Part shown: positions 25,480 through 33,623 of the stretch, in pieces
Layout of the letters: every line of letters starts with the position of its first letter
Numbering within the stretch: position 1 is the first letter of the stretch
Source: Aminithiophilus ramosus
GTDB taxonomy: Bacteria > Synergistota > Synergistia > Synergistales > Aminithiophilaceae
Direction: 5' to 3'
Assembly: GCF_018069705.1 (NCBI RefSeq)
Contig: NZ_CP072943.1
Location: forward strand, 1,105,260 to 1,169,259
DNA length: 64,000 bases
Program-made: the position numbers and the translations under genes
Notes under the pieces: generated by a model
What the model was told of the DNA's origin: nothing
The model's database searches: none
Seen by the model: the letters and a program-made list of their open reading frames with translations, nothing else

Positions 25480-26742
25480 CTAGTCGGAATAATCGTTGCC
25501 GTCGCCCCGGCGGCTGTCTGGAGCCGTCTCCGGGGAAAACTCGGAGCGAGAGCGGAGAATCGTGCGCTCCGGCGCGCAGTTGTGGTCGCGCCGGGCGGAC
25601 ATCAGCTCCAGGACGGCATCGGCCGTCCCCTCGGCCCTGAAGGCCCTGATGAAACGCTCGGCCCAGGCCTGCGTCTCGTCGACGATCCGGTCCTGAACGG
25701 GTCGGGGCAGGGCCAGGATCTCGTCGCCGAAGGGCCTGTTGGCCTTCTTGTAGTCGCCGCTCTTGCGGGAGTAACCCTTTCCGTCGGCCCAGGCGACAAT
25801 GCGCTCCCAGAGTTCGGCGGGAACCCCCCTGTCGGCCTCCTTGACGTAGCTTCCCCCTTCAGTGAGGGCGTTGCCCGTCTCGGGATCCATCTTGAGGCCG
25901 AAGAGGACGTTCTGAAAGAGCGTCGCCACGTTTCCCTTGTTGATGCCGTAGTGGGAGAAGCGCCCGCACTTGTCCAGAGGCGTTCCCGAAATGCCGTGCT
26001 GGGCGATGGAGACGCCGTAGGGGGCGATGGCCTCGGCGATGGCCTTCGTCGCCTCCAGATCGATCCCCTCGACCTGCCCCATCGAGGGATCGTAGGTGCC
26101 GTGAAGCGAGCCGTTGGAGATGGCCAGAAGGTCGGGGAAGACGCCCCAGGCGTTGAGACCTCCGACGAAGAAAAGGGCCTCCTCGGGCGTCGAAACCTCG
26201 CCGGCCCCCTTGATCTCTCCCACCTCGACTTCGAGACCGATGTAGGGGGGAACATGCATGGCCACGTCACGGGTGAAACAGAGATTCTCCCAGTCTGGAC
26301 TGTGAGAGGCGTCGATGGCCACCGACGTCCACCCCTTCTCCATGGCCATGCGGATCTGGGAGATCGCCCTGAGAAGATCCTCATCGGACTTCACGGCGTA
26401 GTGATCCATGTGAAGGGCGAAGATCACGCCGTGGCCCAGTTCGGCCGAATAGCGGACGGCATACTCGACCATGTTCTCGTAGGTGCTGGCGCAGTAGGTC
26501 GACTCCGACTTGGCCAATTCGAGAACGACGGCGGCGTCGAGTTTTTTCGCCGCCCGAAGGACGCCCTTGATCGTCAGAGGGTTGCGGGCGTTGGCAGCCA
26601 GCATGATCGCTCCGACCCTCTTGGCGGCGCCGAAGACGTCGCGACCGCTCACCAAGCCAACGGGCTCGCCGCCGTAAGCGGCCTGCACGTTCAGGGGACG
26701 CTTGCGCAACATCTCCCCATAGGCCGCACCTTCCACGTTCAT
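25480..26742 (-). CDS. Class II fructose-bisphosphate aldolase family protein
   Basis: A zinc-dependent aldolase of about 420 residues that would interconvert fructose-1,6-bisphosphate with DHAP and glyceraldehyde-3-phosphate. The class II pattern is clear: FALHMDHY (active-site Asp and zinc His), the DASHSPDWENL region, VEVGEIKG, SNGSLHGTYDP and QHGISGTPLDKCGRFSHYGINKGNVAT. It belongs to the longer aldolase subtype rather than the about 290-residue FbaA. The ATG at 26742 has GGAGG 10 nt upstream; the outer start at 26808 lacks one. The C-terminus after about residue 400 is a charged, non-conserved tail. Confidence 0.9.
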   Translation of the reverse strand: MNVEGAAYGEMLRKRPLNVQAAYGGEPVGLVSGRDVFGAAKRVGAIMLAANARNPLTIKGVLRAAKKLDAAVVLELAKSESTYCASTYENMVEYAVRYSAELGHGVIFALHMDHYAVKSDEDLLRAISQIRMAMEKGWTSVAIDASHSPDWENLCFTRDVAMHVPPYIGLEVEVGEIKGAGEVSTPEEALFFVGGLNAWGVFPDLLAISNGSLHGTYDPSMGQVEGIDLEATKAIAEAIAPYGVSIAQHGISGTPLDKCGRFSHYGINKGNVATLFQNVLFGLKMDPETGNALTEGGSYVKEADRGVPAELWERIVAWADGKGYSRKSGDYKKANRPFGDEILALPRPVQDRIVDETQAWAERFIRAFRAEGTADAVLELMSARRDHNCAPERTILRSRSEFSPETAPDSRRGDGNDYSD

Positions 26743-26865
26743 AAAACAGCCACCTCCAGAGGATTCTATGATTTCGACCCCGAGGGCCGACTCTTCTCCG
26801 GAACCCATTCTACACCATGACGTGGAGGAACCGGGCGAACGACGGAGCTGTGGCCGTCGCCCCTT

Positions 26866-27687
26866 TCATTGGAACTCGGCTGTGATCTGGCCTGGCCCGA
26901 CGACACGGACGGCGAGGTTGTTCTGGCGCTTGGCCAGGGAAGAACCCAGCTCCTGGATGTCGCCGCGATAGTCGAGCTCGATCTGTCCCGCTCCGCCCGA
27001 ATAGCCCGTGGCCTTGGCGGAAGTGACTCCGGCCAAGTGGCGGCAGGTCTCGAGCACTTCGTTGATCTGATTGAAGGAGGTCACCTTGTTGAGGGTGAGG
27101 CGGACCGTCGCGGAGGTGGACAGTGCTGCGGACTCCTGGGGAGGGGCACCGACGAGGGAGGCCGCCATGGCCCGGGCGGCCTCGGTCAGGGCCTTTTCCA
27201 GTGCCTCTCCGGCGCTGTAGCCGAGCTGTTTTCCCGATGCCGTGCCCGAAAAGACATACTTGCCCGTCGCCGTCGAGTAGGCCTCGACGGCGATATCGGC
27301 CGTGGCCGTGAAGAGGCCGAACTCGTTCTGGCGCGGCTGAGGGAGCTTGGCCCGGCCGGAGACGAAAAAGCCGACGCCGTACTGGGAGCCGAGCCTGAGG
27401 ATGGCGTCGACGTCGCCGTCGAGGGCGGCGCGGGCGGCCTTGCTCCGGCGGATCTCCTCCATTCTCCTGGGGTTGACGACGGAATAGCCGTTTTGAAGGA
27501 GGATCTCCAGGACCGTCGCCTCCGCCGTGCCCAGCGTCTGTCCCGATCCGTCCAGACTCGCCGATCCCTCGTGGAGGACGAGGGCGACGGTTCCCTTCTT
27601 GGGAAGGGCCGACTGGGCCGCCGAAGGAGAGAAAAGGAACAGCAGCAGCAGACCGGCGAGAAGCCTCCGGGAATAGGCAGCGGTCAC
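26866..27687 (-). CDS. Secreted protein related to CsgG/LpoB-type envelope proteins
   Basis: A 273-residue exported protein with an N-terminal signal peptide (hydrophobic residues 10-27, ending AQSALP). Its middle resembles the N-terminal part of CsgG- or FlgT-like proteins: ATVLEILLQNGYSVVNPRRMEEIRRSKAA, then a segment on strand formation (YGVGFFVSGRAKL). A C-terminal part (about residues 200-270, VRLTLNKVTSFNQINEVLETCR) looks like a small secretin/LysM-like alpha-beta fold. GTG start with AAGGGGG 8 nt upstream. It begins 13 nt after the CsgG-family gene, so the two form an operon. Precise function unknown. Confidence 0.65.
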   Translation of the reverse strand: MTAAYSRRLLAGLLLLFLFSPSAAQSALPKKGTVALVLHEGSASLDGSGQTLGTAEATVLEILLQNGYSVVNPRRMEEIRRSKAARAALDGDVDAILRLGSQYGVGFFVSGRAKLPQPRQNEFGLFTATADIAVEAYSTATGKYVFSGTASGKQLGYSAGEALEKALTEAARAMAASLVGAPPQESAALSTSATVRLTLNKVTSFNQINEVLETCRHLAGVTSAKATGYSGGAGQIELDYRGDIQELGSSLAKRQNNLAVRVVGPGQITAEFQ

Positions 27688-27700
27688 GGTTCAGGCCCCC

Positions 27701-29086
27701 TTAAAGTTTGTACTTGGCCCGGTATTCCAGGGCCGGCTCATAGGCGGGATTGATCTTCAGGGCCTTGTCGAGCCACTGGGTGGCGTCCTTTTTCCGGCCC
27801 AGCTTGTGAGCGGCGCGGGCGGCCCAGTAGGCGTCGAGGTAGTTCCCCTCGTAGGCCTCGAAGGCGTTGACGAAGGCCTTGTAGGCCTGAGAGAACTGGT
27901 TATTCGAGTAGCTGTAGTAGCCTCCCTTGTGGGAGATGAGGATGGCGTTCTTCGTGGCCCCGTCTATGGGGTAGCCGTCGACGACGTCGGTCTGATCCGA
28001 GGTGTTGGCCGTTCCTCCCGTGAGGGGGACCTGGGACGGAGCCGGAGCGCTTTCAGGAGCCGGGGCGCTTTCGACGGCCACGGTCTGGGGCACAGGTGCC
28101 GGCTGGTAGGGGGCAGCCGGAGCCGCATCGGTCCCGATCCGGCTCAGCTCCTCCAGGGAGCGGCTGCGCAGGGGCTCCTTCTCGACGTCGCCGAAGAAGA
28201 ACTCGATCTTGTCGCCTCGGCGCAGCTCGCCTCCCTTGCCCTTGGCGACGGAGCACTTGGAGTAGCGTCCCTGGACCTCTTCGGCCTTCAGGAGGGCCAC
28301 CGTCTCCTTTTCGACGTCGATAAGACTGCCGTCGATGCCGATAACGGGGTTGGTCTCGATATAGACGCGGAAGATCTGCCCCTTCTGGACGCCGTTGGCG
28401 CTGCCCACGTCGACGGTTACGGAGGAAGAGGAGGAGGCCAGGACGTTATAGGCCACGGGACTCAGGTCGCGCATGAGCCGCTGGGAGATCTTCTGGACGC
28501 AGTCGTAGGTGGCGGCCGAGAGAAGGCCGCCGCTCTCACCCTGGCCGAGGACGACGCCGCCCAGGTAGGCTCCGCTCATGGAGTGATCGGCCAGTCCGGC
28601 CTCGCGGATGGAAGTGCGGACCTCGGCCGTCTCGACGTCGATGACGCGGACATCGAGGGAGACCTTGGCCTTCGTCTGGCCCGTGGCGATGCCGACGCCG
28701 ACGCCGAGAAGAGGGATGGCTCCTCCCGAAGTCGTCGAGGTGAACTCCGTGATGGCTCCGGTGATGATGCACTGAACGCCGACGAGGCGTCCCAAAGAGA
28801 CAGCCGTTCCGGCGTCAACGAGGCCTGAGACGGCCAGACGCTGTTCCTGGGCGAGGCCTTCCAGCTGGCTTCGTTCGTAGACGGAGAAGGCCCCCGTCCG
28901 GACCAGCTCCGTCGTCAGCATGTCCGTGATGCCGCGACGGACGGCATCGTCGACGGCCGAGCCGCCGGTGGCGTTGTTCTGGAACTCGAGGACGGCGATC
29001 TTCATCTTCGCCTGAGCCTGAGGAGCGGACAGCAAGAGCAGCGGCAGGGCCAGCAGAATGAGGACGACTCTCTTTTTTCTCAACAA
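27701..29086 (-). CDS. CsgG/HfaB-family envelope protein with C-terminal TPR segment
   Basis: An exported protein of about 461 residues with a signal peptide (about residues 1-26, ending APQAQA). A CsgG-type domain follows: KIAVLEFQNNATGG, LTTELVRTGAFSVYERSQLEGLAQEQRLAVSG, IITGAITEFTS, LDVRVIDVETAEV. Next come a domain around residues 220-310 (VTVDVGSANGVQKGQIF), a Pro/Ala/Glu-rich linker, and TPR-like helices (FSQAYKAFVNAFEAYEGNYLDAYWAARAAHKLGRK). It lacks a lipobox Cys. A GGAGG lies 8 nt before a TTG at 29086, which I choose. CsgG forms an outer-membrane secretion pore; here a scaffold or export role with the next gene is only inferred. Confidence 0.78.
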   Translation of the reverse strand: MLRKKRVVLILLALPLLLLSAPQAQAKMKIAVLEFQNNATGGSAVDDAVRRGITDMLTTELVRTGAFSVYERSQLEGLAQEQRLAVSGLVDAGTAVSLGRLVGVQCIITGAITEFTSTTSGGAIPLLGVGVGIATGQTKAKVSLDVRVIDVETAEVRTSIREAGLADHSMSGAYLGGVVLGQGESGGLLSAATYDCVQKISQRLMRDLSPVAYNVLASSSSSVTVDVGSANGVQKGQIFRVYIETNPVIGIDGSLIDVEKETVALLKAEEVQGRYSKCSVAKGKGGELRRGDKIEFFFGDVEKEPLRSRSLEELSRIGTDAAPAAPYQPAPVPQTVAVESAPAPESAPAPSQVPLTGGTANTSDQTDVVDGYPIDGATKNAILISHKGGYYSYSNNQFSQAYKAFVNAFEAYEGNYLDAYWAARAAHKLGRKKDATQWLDKALKINPAYEPALEYRAKYKL

Positions 29087-29367
29087 TGCATACACCTCCA
29101 AAAAGATAAGACCGATCTCATAGCGACTCGGAAAAGGGTATTGAAAAAGAATGCGTTCATTCCCTTATATAGCAAAAAAAGAGTCAAAGGGAAAGACGGA
29201 TTTCCTGCATTTCCTCTATTAAAGAGCGATTCTCTCGGACACCAAGGCTTCTCCTTTCGAAAAAATTCCGACAGGATCCCTTTTCGCGCTCTCACCTGTC
29301 CTGCGGCATCCGAAAGGACGGACGCTCCGACCCTCGTTTTCCCCCATGAAGATCTTTGTGTTTAATG

Positions 29368-29399
29368 CCGGCGACGGAGAGCTCTCCCTACGTCGCCGG
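29368..29399. repeat. Strong stem-loop in intergenic region
   Basis: Arms CCGGCGACG (29368-29376) and CGTCGCCGG (29391-29399) are perfectly complementary. The loop contains GGAGAGCTCTCC-type self-complementarity. No U-tract follows on either strand, so it is not a standard terminator. Confidence 0.55.
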
Positions 29400-29404
29400 A
29401 CAGG

Positions 29405-29690
29405 GAAAAGATCGGCGGGCCCCGTTCAGGTTGAATCCCTGAGACAGGGGATACCTCGAGCATCTGACCGCCGATTTTAATTAAATATGCGCGAAACGAC
29501 CTTCTCGACTGTCCGTTGATGCCCCCCGTCGGTCACGGACGGGGCGGCGTCTTCCACGACGGTGGCATCGTCACGCAAAGTCCTGCGTGTCCGGTGTCGC
29601 AGGTTTCACCTCTCGGGCCTGGCCAGGCGACACCGATCTCGGTGAAATCCGCGGTAGTGCCGGCTCGGCCTCGGCTACCTCCGCGATCGT
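29405..29690 (+). ncRNA. Candidate structured non-coding RNA (multibranch folds and an H-type pseudoknot)
   Basis: Read on the plus strand, several nested pairings are visible by eye. ATCGGCGG (29411-29418) pairs with CCGCCGAT (29469-29476), followed by TTTTAATT. GATGCC (29518-29523) pairs with GGCATC (29564-29569), enclosing two hairpins. CACGCA pairs with TGCGTG. A pseudoknot is also possible: 29592-29600 pairs with 29627-29635, while 29602-29610 pairs with 29641-29649. I find no tmRNA tag, SRP signature or RNase P motif. Strand and existence of a transcript are inferred; GC-rich sequence produces some such pairings by chance. Confidence 0.35.
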
Positions 29691-29859
29691 CGTCAGCCCT
29701 TTCCATTGCGCCATCGCCGGATCGTTCTCCAGGCCTATCGCCTGATTTCGGGAAATTCTCTCCGGATGACAAAATGCGACAAACGTTGAAGCTGGAAACT
29801 CGAGAGCGCATAGGTCTGAAGGCTCATCTTTTAGGTAATTTTACGGGCTCAGATGCCTA

Positions 29860-29888
29860 TGGACGTGAGGGACAATCCACGATATACT
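29860..29888 (+). promoter_or_regulatory. Probable sigma-70-type promoter of tRNA-Gln
   Basis: TGGACG, 17 bp, TATACT. Transcription would begin near 29895, about 60 nt before the mature tRNA-Gln. Confidence 0.6.
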
Positions 29889-29956
29889 GCCTCCGTCTCA
29901 GTGGGGGCGCAGCCCCATGCCAGCTTCGGAAGAGTGAACCGCCTCTGCCGACATGT

Positions 29957-30030
29957 TGGGGAATGGTGCAACGGCAGCACGCCTGACTCTGGATCAGGTA
30001 ATCGTGGTTCGAATCCACGTTCCCCAGCCA
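29957..30030 (+). tRNA. tRNA-Gln (anticodon CTG)
   Basis: A 74-base gene with the acceptor stem TGGGGAA paired to TTCCCCA, anticodon loop CTCTGGA between CCTGA and TCAGG (anticodon CTG), the T-arm GGTTCGAATCC and an encoded CCA end. Discriminator base G. Confidence 0.97.
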
Positions 30031-30232
30031 AGACTCCCATCGTTGCGGTCCTTCGCGGCGTTCGTCATATGAAGAGAATCGGATGAGCTCTCGTGTCGGG
30101 GGAGAATCCGGTTCTTTTTTTGTCAAAAAACCCATTCCCCGGCCGAGGAGCCGACGGTCCTGAAAGGAGCCTTCTTTCCGCCGCTCCTATCGTGACGCCC
30201 TCCCTGCCGGACGACAGGCTCACGATCCGGAC

Positions 30233-30261
30233 TTGCCCGACCCGTCCATGCCTGTTATAAT
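30233..30261 (+). promoter_or_regulatory. Sigma-70-type promoter of the first tRNA-Glu
   Basis: TTGCCC, 17 bp, TATAAT. It lies about 75 bp upstream of the tRNA and independent of the tRNA-Gln unit. Confidence 0.7.
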
Positions 30262-30336
30262 GCATTTCGCTCCACAAGGTGCGCTTCGGTCCGGTGTGCT
30301 CTCCCCGCCGGTAAGCACCTAGAGTGCGACAAGAAC

Positions 30337-30412
30337 GGTCCCTTCGTCCAGTGGCCTAGGATAGCGGGTTCTCAGCCCGTCGACAGGGGTTCGAATCCCC
30401 TAGGGACTGCCA
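30337..30412 (+). tRNA. tRNA-Glu (anticodon CTC), copy 1
   Basis: 76 bases: acceptor GGTCCCT paired with AGGGACT, anticodon loop TTCTCAG (anticodon CTC), T-arm GGTTCGAATCC and encoded CCA. Identical base for base to the copy at 40685-40760. Confidence 0.97.
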
Positions 30413-30425
30413 GAATTTCATGAAA

Positions 30426-30463
30426 GAGCCGAGTCTCCTCTCCAGGGAGATCGGCTCCTTTTT
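30426..30463 (+). terminator. Rho-independent terminator after tRNA-Glu copy 1
   Basis: GAGCCGA with TCTC pairs with GAGA and TCGGCTC (one bulged base), followed by CCTTTTT. It begins 13 nt after the CCA end. Confidence 0.85.
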
Positions 30464-30952
30464 CGTTTGCCTCCCCCTTTTCCCCTCAGACCATGAAAAT
30501 CCCCATTCCGCAGGAAGATTTTTGACGTTTTTTAATTCAATGACATTCCAGCAACATTCCAGACCAATCTCACGCTGCCAGAGCGACAACCAGAGTGTCC
30601 TAAATTCCTGTTGTTTTTACCACAAAAATGTTTAGGCATCCAAACTGAGCCTGACGGCTATCCGAAACGCAATTTTTCAGGGTTTGATATATTTCCGTTT
30701 TACCACTTGAAGAAACAGAAGTGAATCTCTAGAATAGTACTCAAGATGGTGATTTTGCCCCTTCACTTCTCCATCGACAGGTTTTGCGTCCCTGTGGTCT
30801 CCGTGAAGCCTCGGCGAAACACCTTTTGTTTTATCAGAAATTGAAACCAAACTTTTTATTCGCATAATTTAATACACTCCTTTTCGTTTTTTCACGTGAA
30901 ACGACGTCAGCGCGTCCGGCTCCGCTCCGGCCAGAAAGGTTCAGGTGAGATC
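30464..30952. other. AT-rich intergenic region before cheW
   Basis: About 490 bases, AT-richer than its surroundings, with no convincing gene or repeat. It must carry the promoter of the cheW-chemoreceptor unit, but I cannot pick one with confidence. Confidence 0.5.
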
Positions 30953-31423
30953 ATGTCGGAAAGACAGATCGTCGTTTTCAGCCTCGGCAAGGAACATTTC
31001 GGCGTCGATATCGCCGGCGTCCGAGAGATCGTCCGCTTCTCGGGATGCAGAAGCCTTCCCGGCGCCCCCTCTTTCGTCCTGGGCCTTATCCAGCTCAGGG
31101 GAGAGCTGGTGACCCTCGTCGATCTGGCGGCACGCTTTGCTCTGGCCCCTCCGGAGAGGGATGACGCTCAGCGCAAGGTCATCATCGTCCGTCAGGGGAC
31201 GAAACAGATCGGCATCGTCGTCGACGGCGTCAGCGAAATTCTCCGCGTCGACGACGACGAAATCCGTCCCGTCGATGAGCTTGCCTTCATGGAGAGCCCC
31301 GTCGACACCAGCCAGATCACCGGCGTTGCCGCCATCGACGATCGCCTCGTCGTCCTTCTCGATCTGGCCCGGGTCCTCTCGGAAAGGGAGCGAGAGCGGC
31401 TGGAGAGCTCCCTCGACGGCTGA
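30953..31423 (+). CDS. cheW: Chemotaxis coupling protein CheW
   Basis: A 156-residue scaffold protein that links chemoreceptors to the CheA kinase. It shows the CheW-fold landmarks: [62 protein letters not shown] and [21 protein letters not shown]. The ATG at 30953 follows AGGTGA; the frame extends 19 codons upstream without a site. It is 94 bp upstream of a chemoreceptor gene on the same strand and probably co-transcribed with it. No cheA is in the window. Confidence 0.94.
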   Translation: MSERQIVVFSLGKEHFGVDIAGVREIVRFSGCRSLPGAPSFVLGLIQLRGELVTLVDLAARFALAPPERDDAQRKVIIVRQGTKQIGIVVDGVSEILRVDDDEIRPVDELAFMESPVDTSQITGVAAIDDRLVVLLDLARVLSERERERLESSLDG

Positions 31424-31517
31424 TCCCCGCCGAACCCTTCGGTCAGCGGAGACCTTTTCCCTCTGTTCTCCGCCCCTTCACGGGAGGGGCGGGGCACTTT
31501 CGTCAGGAGGTGCTGCC

Positions 31518-33539
31518 ATGAACTCGTTGCGTGGAAGACTGATCGTCACCTTTCTCGCCGTCGCCCTCTCCGCCATAACCCTCGTCGGTTTCGTCGCCCT
31601 CAATCGCTCCCAGAAGGCCCTGCTCGATCTCGCCTGGAAGGAGGGCGACGCCTTGGCCGTCGCCCTCGCCCAGGAAGTCGACGCCTATCTCCGGGAGAGC
31701 GCGATGGTGCTCGAGATTCCCGCCGAGACGGAGATCTTCCGTTCCATGAACTGGGCCGACCAGAAGCCCCTTCTGGCTCCCATCCGCACTCGTTTCGGCT
31801 TCAACGACGTCTTCATCGCCAAGCCCGACGGATCGGTCTACTCGGCCGTACGCGACGTCGGCGGCGTCAACATCAAGGACAGGGAGTACTTCATCGAGGC
31901 CTTCAAACGAAACGAGACCGTCGTCTCCCACCCCGTCGCCGACCGCACGACGGGAGAAATGAGTATTTTCGTCGCCTCGCCCATCGCGCGCCCCGGAGAA
32001 AATCCCGTCGGCCTCGTCGTCGGCGCCCTGACGCTGAAGGCCGTTACCGAAGAGGTCGCGTCCGTCACGTGGGGCCAAAAGGGCTACGGCTATCTCCTCG
32101 ACAGCCGCGGCGTCGTCACGGCCCACCCCAACGGGGATCTCCTGGGACGGCTCAACGCCACGGAAGAAGGAGAGAAGGTCGCCCCCGAGCTGGCCCGGGC
32201 CATGAGGGAAGGCCTTTCGGGGAAGCCGGGCCGAGTCGGCTACTTCTTCCTCGGCGAGGACAGGATGACCACCTACGCCCCCGTTCCCTCCACGGGGTGG
32301 CTGGCGGCGGTGACGACGCCCGAAGCCGAGCTGCTTGCCCCCGTCCGGGCCCTGCGCACCCTCATCCTCGTCGTCTCGGCCCTTCTGGCCCTCGTCGTCG
32401 TCGTCTCCTTCTTCTTCGCCAACGCCGTCGCCGGTCCCGTCACGGCCATCGAGCGCCGCATGGAGGCCCTGGCCGAGGGCGACCTGGCCAGCCCGCTGGA
32501 GGCCCGAAGCTCCATCGCCGAGATCAGGAACCTCTCTTCGGCCATGGAGAAAACCCTTGCGAGCCTTTCCGATTCCTTCTCGGCCGTGGCCGACGTGGCC
32601 CACGAGCTGGGATCGGAGGCGGAGACCTTCGCCGCCGTGGCCCAGGAGACCAACGCCAGCGCCGAAGAGGCCCGATCGGGCGTCGAGACGGTGGGAGGCG
32701 CCATGGAGGCCCTGGCCGCCATCGGCCAGGAGCTGAACGCCTCCGTCGAGGAGGTGGCCTCCGGAGCCGCCACGGCGGCCACGAGAAGCGGGGAGACTTC
32801 GGAGGAGGTCGAAAAGGCGCGCCGTGCCGGAGAGCGGGGGCTCGAAGCCGTCAAGGGAACGGTGACGAACATCAACGGCGTGACCGTCGAAATCGAGGGC
32901 TCGGCCCGGGCCGTAGCAGAGCTGGCCGACAAGGCGGCCCAGATCGGGAAGATCGTCGCCGTCATCTCGGGCATCGCCGACCAGACGAACCTGCTGGCCC
33001 TCAACGCCGCCATCGAGGCGGCCCGGGCGGGCGAGCACGGCCGGGGCTTCGCCGTCGTCGCCGAGGAGGTGCGCAAGCTGGCCGAGGAGTCCAACGGGGC
33101 GGCGCGCAACATCGCCGACCTGGCCGGATCGATCGCCTCCGACCTCTTCTCCGTCAAGGAGGGGGCGGGGCGCAATCAGGAGGGAGCCCGCCAGGTCCTG
33201 GACCAGAGCCGCGACGTGGTGGAAAAGATCGAACTCATCCTCGAGACGCTGGATCGGATCGCCGCCTCCACGCAGGACGTGGCCACCGTGAGCCAGGGAC
33301 AGGCCTCCTCCAGCGAGGAGATCGCCTCGGCCATTCAGGACATGGCGAACAAGGTCAACGACTCCAACGCCATGGCCGGCAATGTCCGGGACCAGATGGC
33401 CGAAGTCGTCCAGGCCGCCGAGCGCGTCGCCCTGGGCGGAGAGGGACTGGCCCGCATCAGCGGAGAACTCCGGCGGCGCGTCTCGGCTTTCCGCCTTCGG
33501 GAGAGTCAGGCCGGACTCGTCGCCGTGCGAAAACGCTGA
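31518..33539 (+). CDS. Methyl-accepting chemotaxis protein with dCache-type sensor domain
   Basis: A 673-residue transmembrane chemoreceptor. First helix at about residues 7-30, a periplasmic dCache_1-like double-PAS sensor (about 35-285; [48 protein letters not shown]), second helix (about 288-315), HAMP linker, then a cytoplasmic signalling domain with the conserved hairpin tip [21 protein letters not shown]. dCache domains often bind amino acids or organic acids. ATG at 31518 with AGGAGG 7 nt upstream; the longer open frame overlaps cheW and is rejected. A stretch of 179 bp is almost identical to the second chemoreceptor gene at 60.2 kb. Confidence 0.95.
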   Translation: MNSLRGRLIVTFLAVALSAITLVGFVALNRSQKALLDLAWKEGDALAVALAQEVDAYLRESAMVLEIPAETEIFRSMNWADQKPLLAPIRTRFGFNDVFIAKPDGSVYSAVRDVGGVNIKDREYFIEAFKRNETVVSHPVADRTTGEMSIFVASPIARPGENPVGLVVGALTLKAVTEEVASVTWGQKGYGYLLDSRGVVTAHPNGDLLGRLNATEEGEKVAPELARAMREGLSGKPGRVGYFFLGEDRMTTYAPVPSTGWLAAVTTPEAELLAPVRALRTLILVVSALLALVVVVSFFFANAVAGPVTAIERRMEALAEGDLASPLEARSSIAEIRNLSSAMEKTLASLSDSFSAVADVAHELGSEAETFAAVAQETNASAEEARSGVETVGGAMEALAAIGQELNASVEEVASGAATAATRSGETSEEVEKARRAGERGLEAVKGTVTNINGVTVEIEGSARAVAELADKAAQIGKIVAVISGIADQTNLLALNAAIEAARAGEHGRGFAVVAEEVRKLAEESNGAARNIADLAGSIASDLFSVKEGAGRNQEGARQVLDQSRDVVEKIELILETLDRIAASTQDVATVSQGQASSSEEIASAIQDMANKVNDSNAMAGNVRDQMAEVVQAAERVALGGEGLARISGELRRRVSAFRLRESQAGLVAVRKR

Positions 33540-33563
33540 AAGAAGGAGAGCCCTTCTCTCCCG

Positions 33564-33613
33564 CCGCAAAAGGGCGCCGTCGCGGTGAAGACCGCGACGG
33601 CGCCCTTTTGCGG
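33564..33613. terminator. Long perfect hairpin between convergent genes
   Basis: 23-bp perfect arms with a 4-nt loop (GAAG), 24 nt after the chemoreceptor stop and 10 nt before the amidohydrolase stop. AAAA and TTTT at the stem ends let it act as a terminator in both directions. Confidence 0.85.
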
Positions 33614-33623
33614 ACCTATCGTC

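Larger units (their letters stand above)
29087..29859. other. Gene-poor intergenic region between csgG-like gene and tRNA-Gln
   Basis: About 770 bases with no convincing gene on either strand; the few open frames lack ribosome binding sites and recognisable domains. The first 200 bases are AT-rich and form the leader of the csgG-like operon on the minus strand. From about 29360 there are several strong inverted repeats, listed separately. Confidence 0.6.

Noticed and set aside
29161-29200. Promoter of the csgG-like operon using TTGACT and TATATA on the minus strand
   Set aside because: The spacing between these elements is only about 10 bp, too short for a standard promoter.
29405-29690. tmRNA
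   Set aside because: No tag-peptide reading frame ending in LAA, no tRNA-like acceptor with a matching 5' end, and no typical 5' tmRNA motif on either strand.
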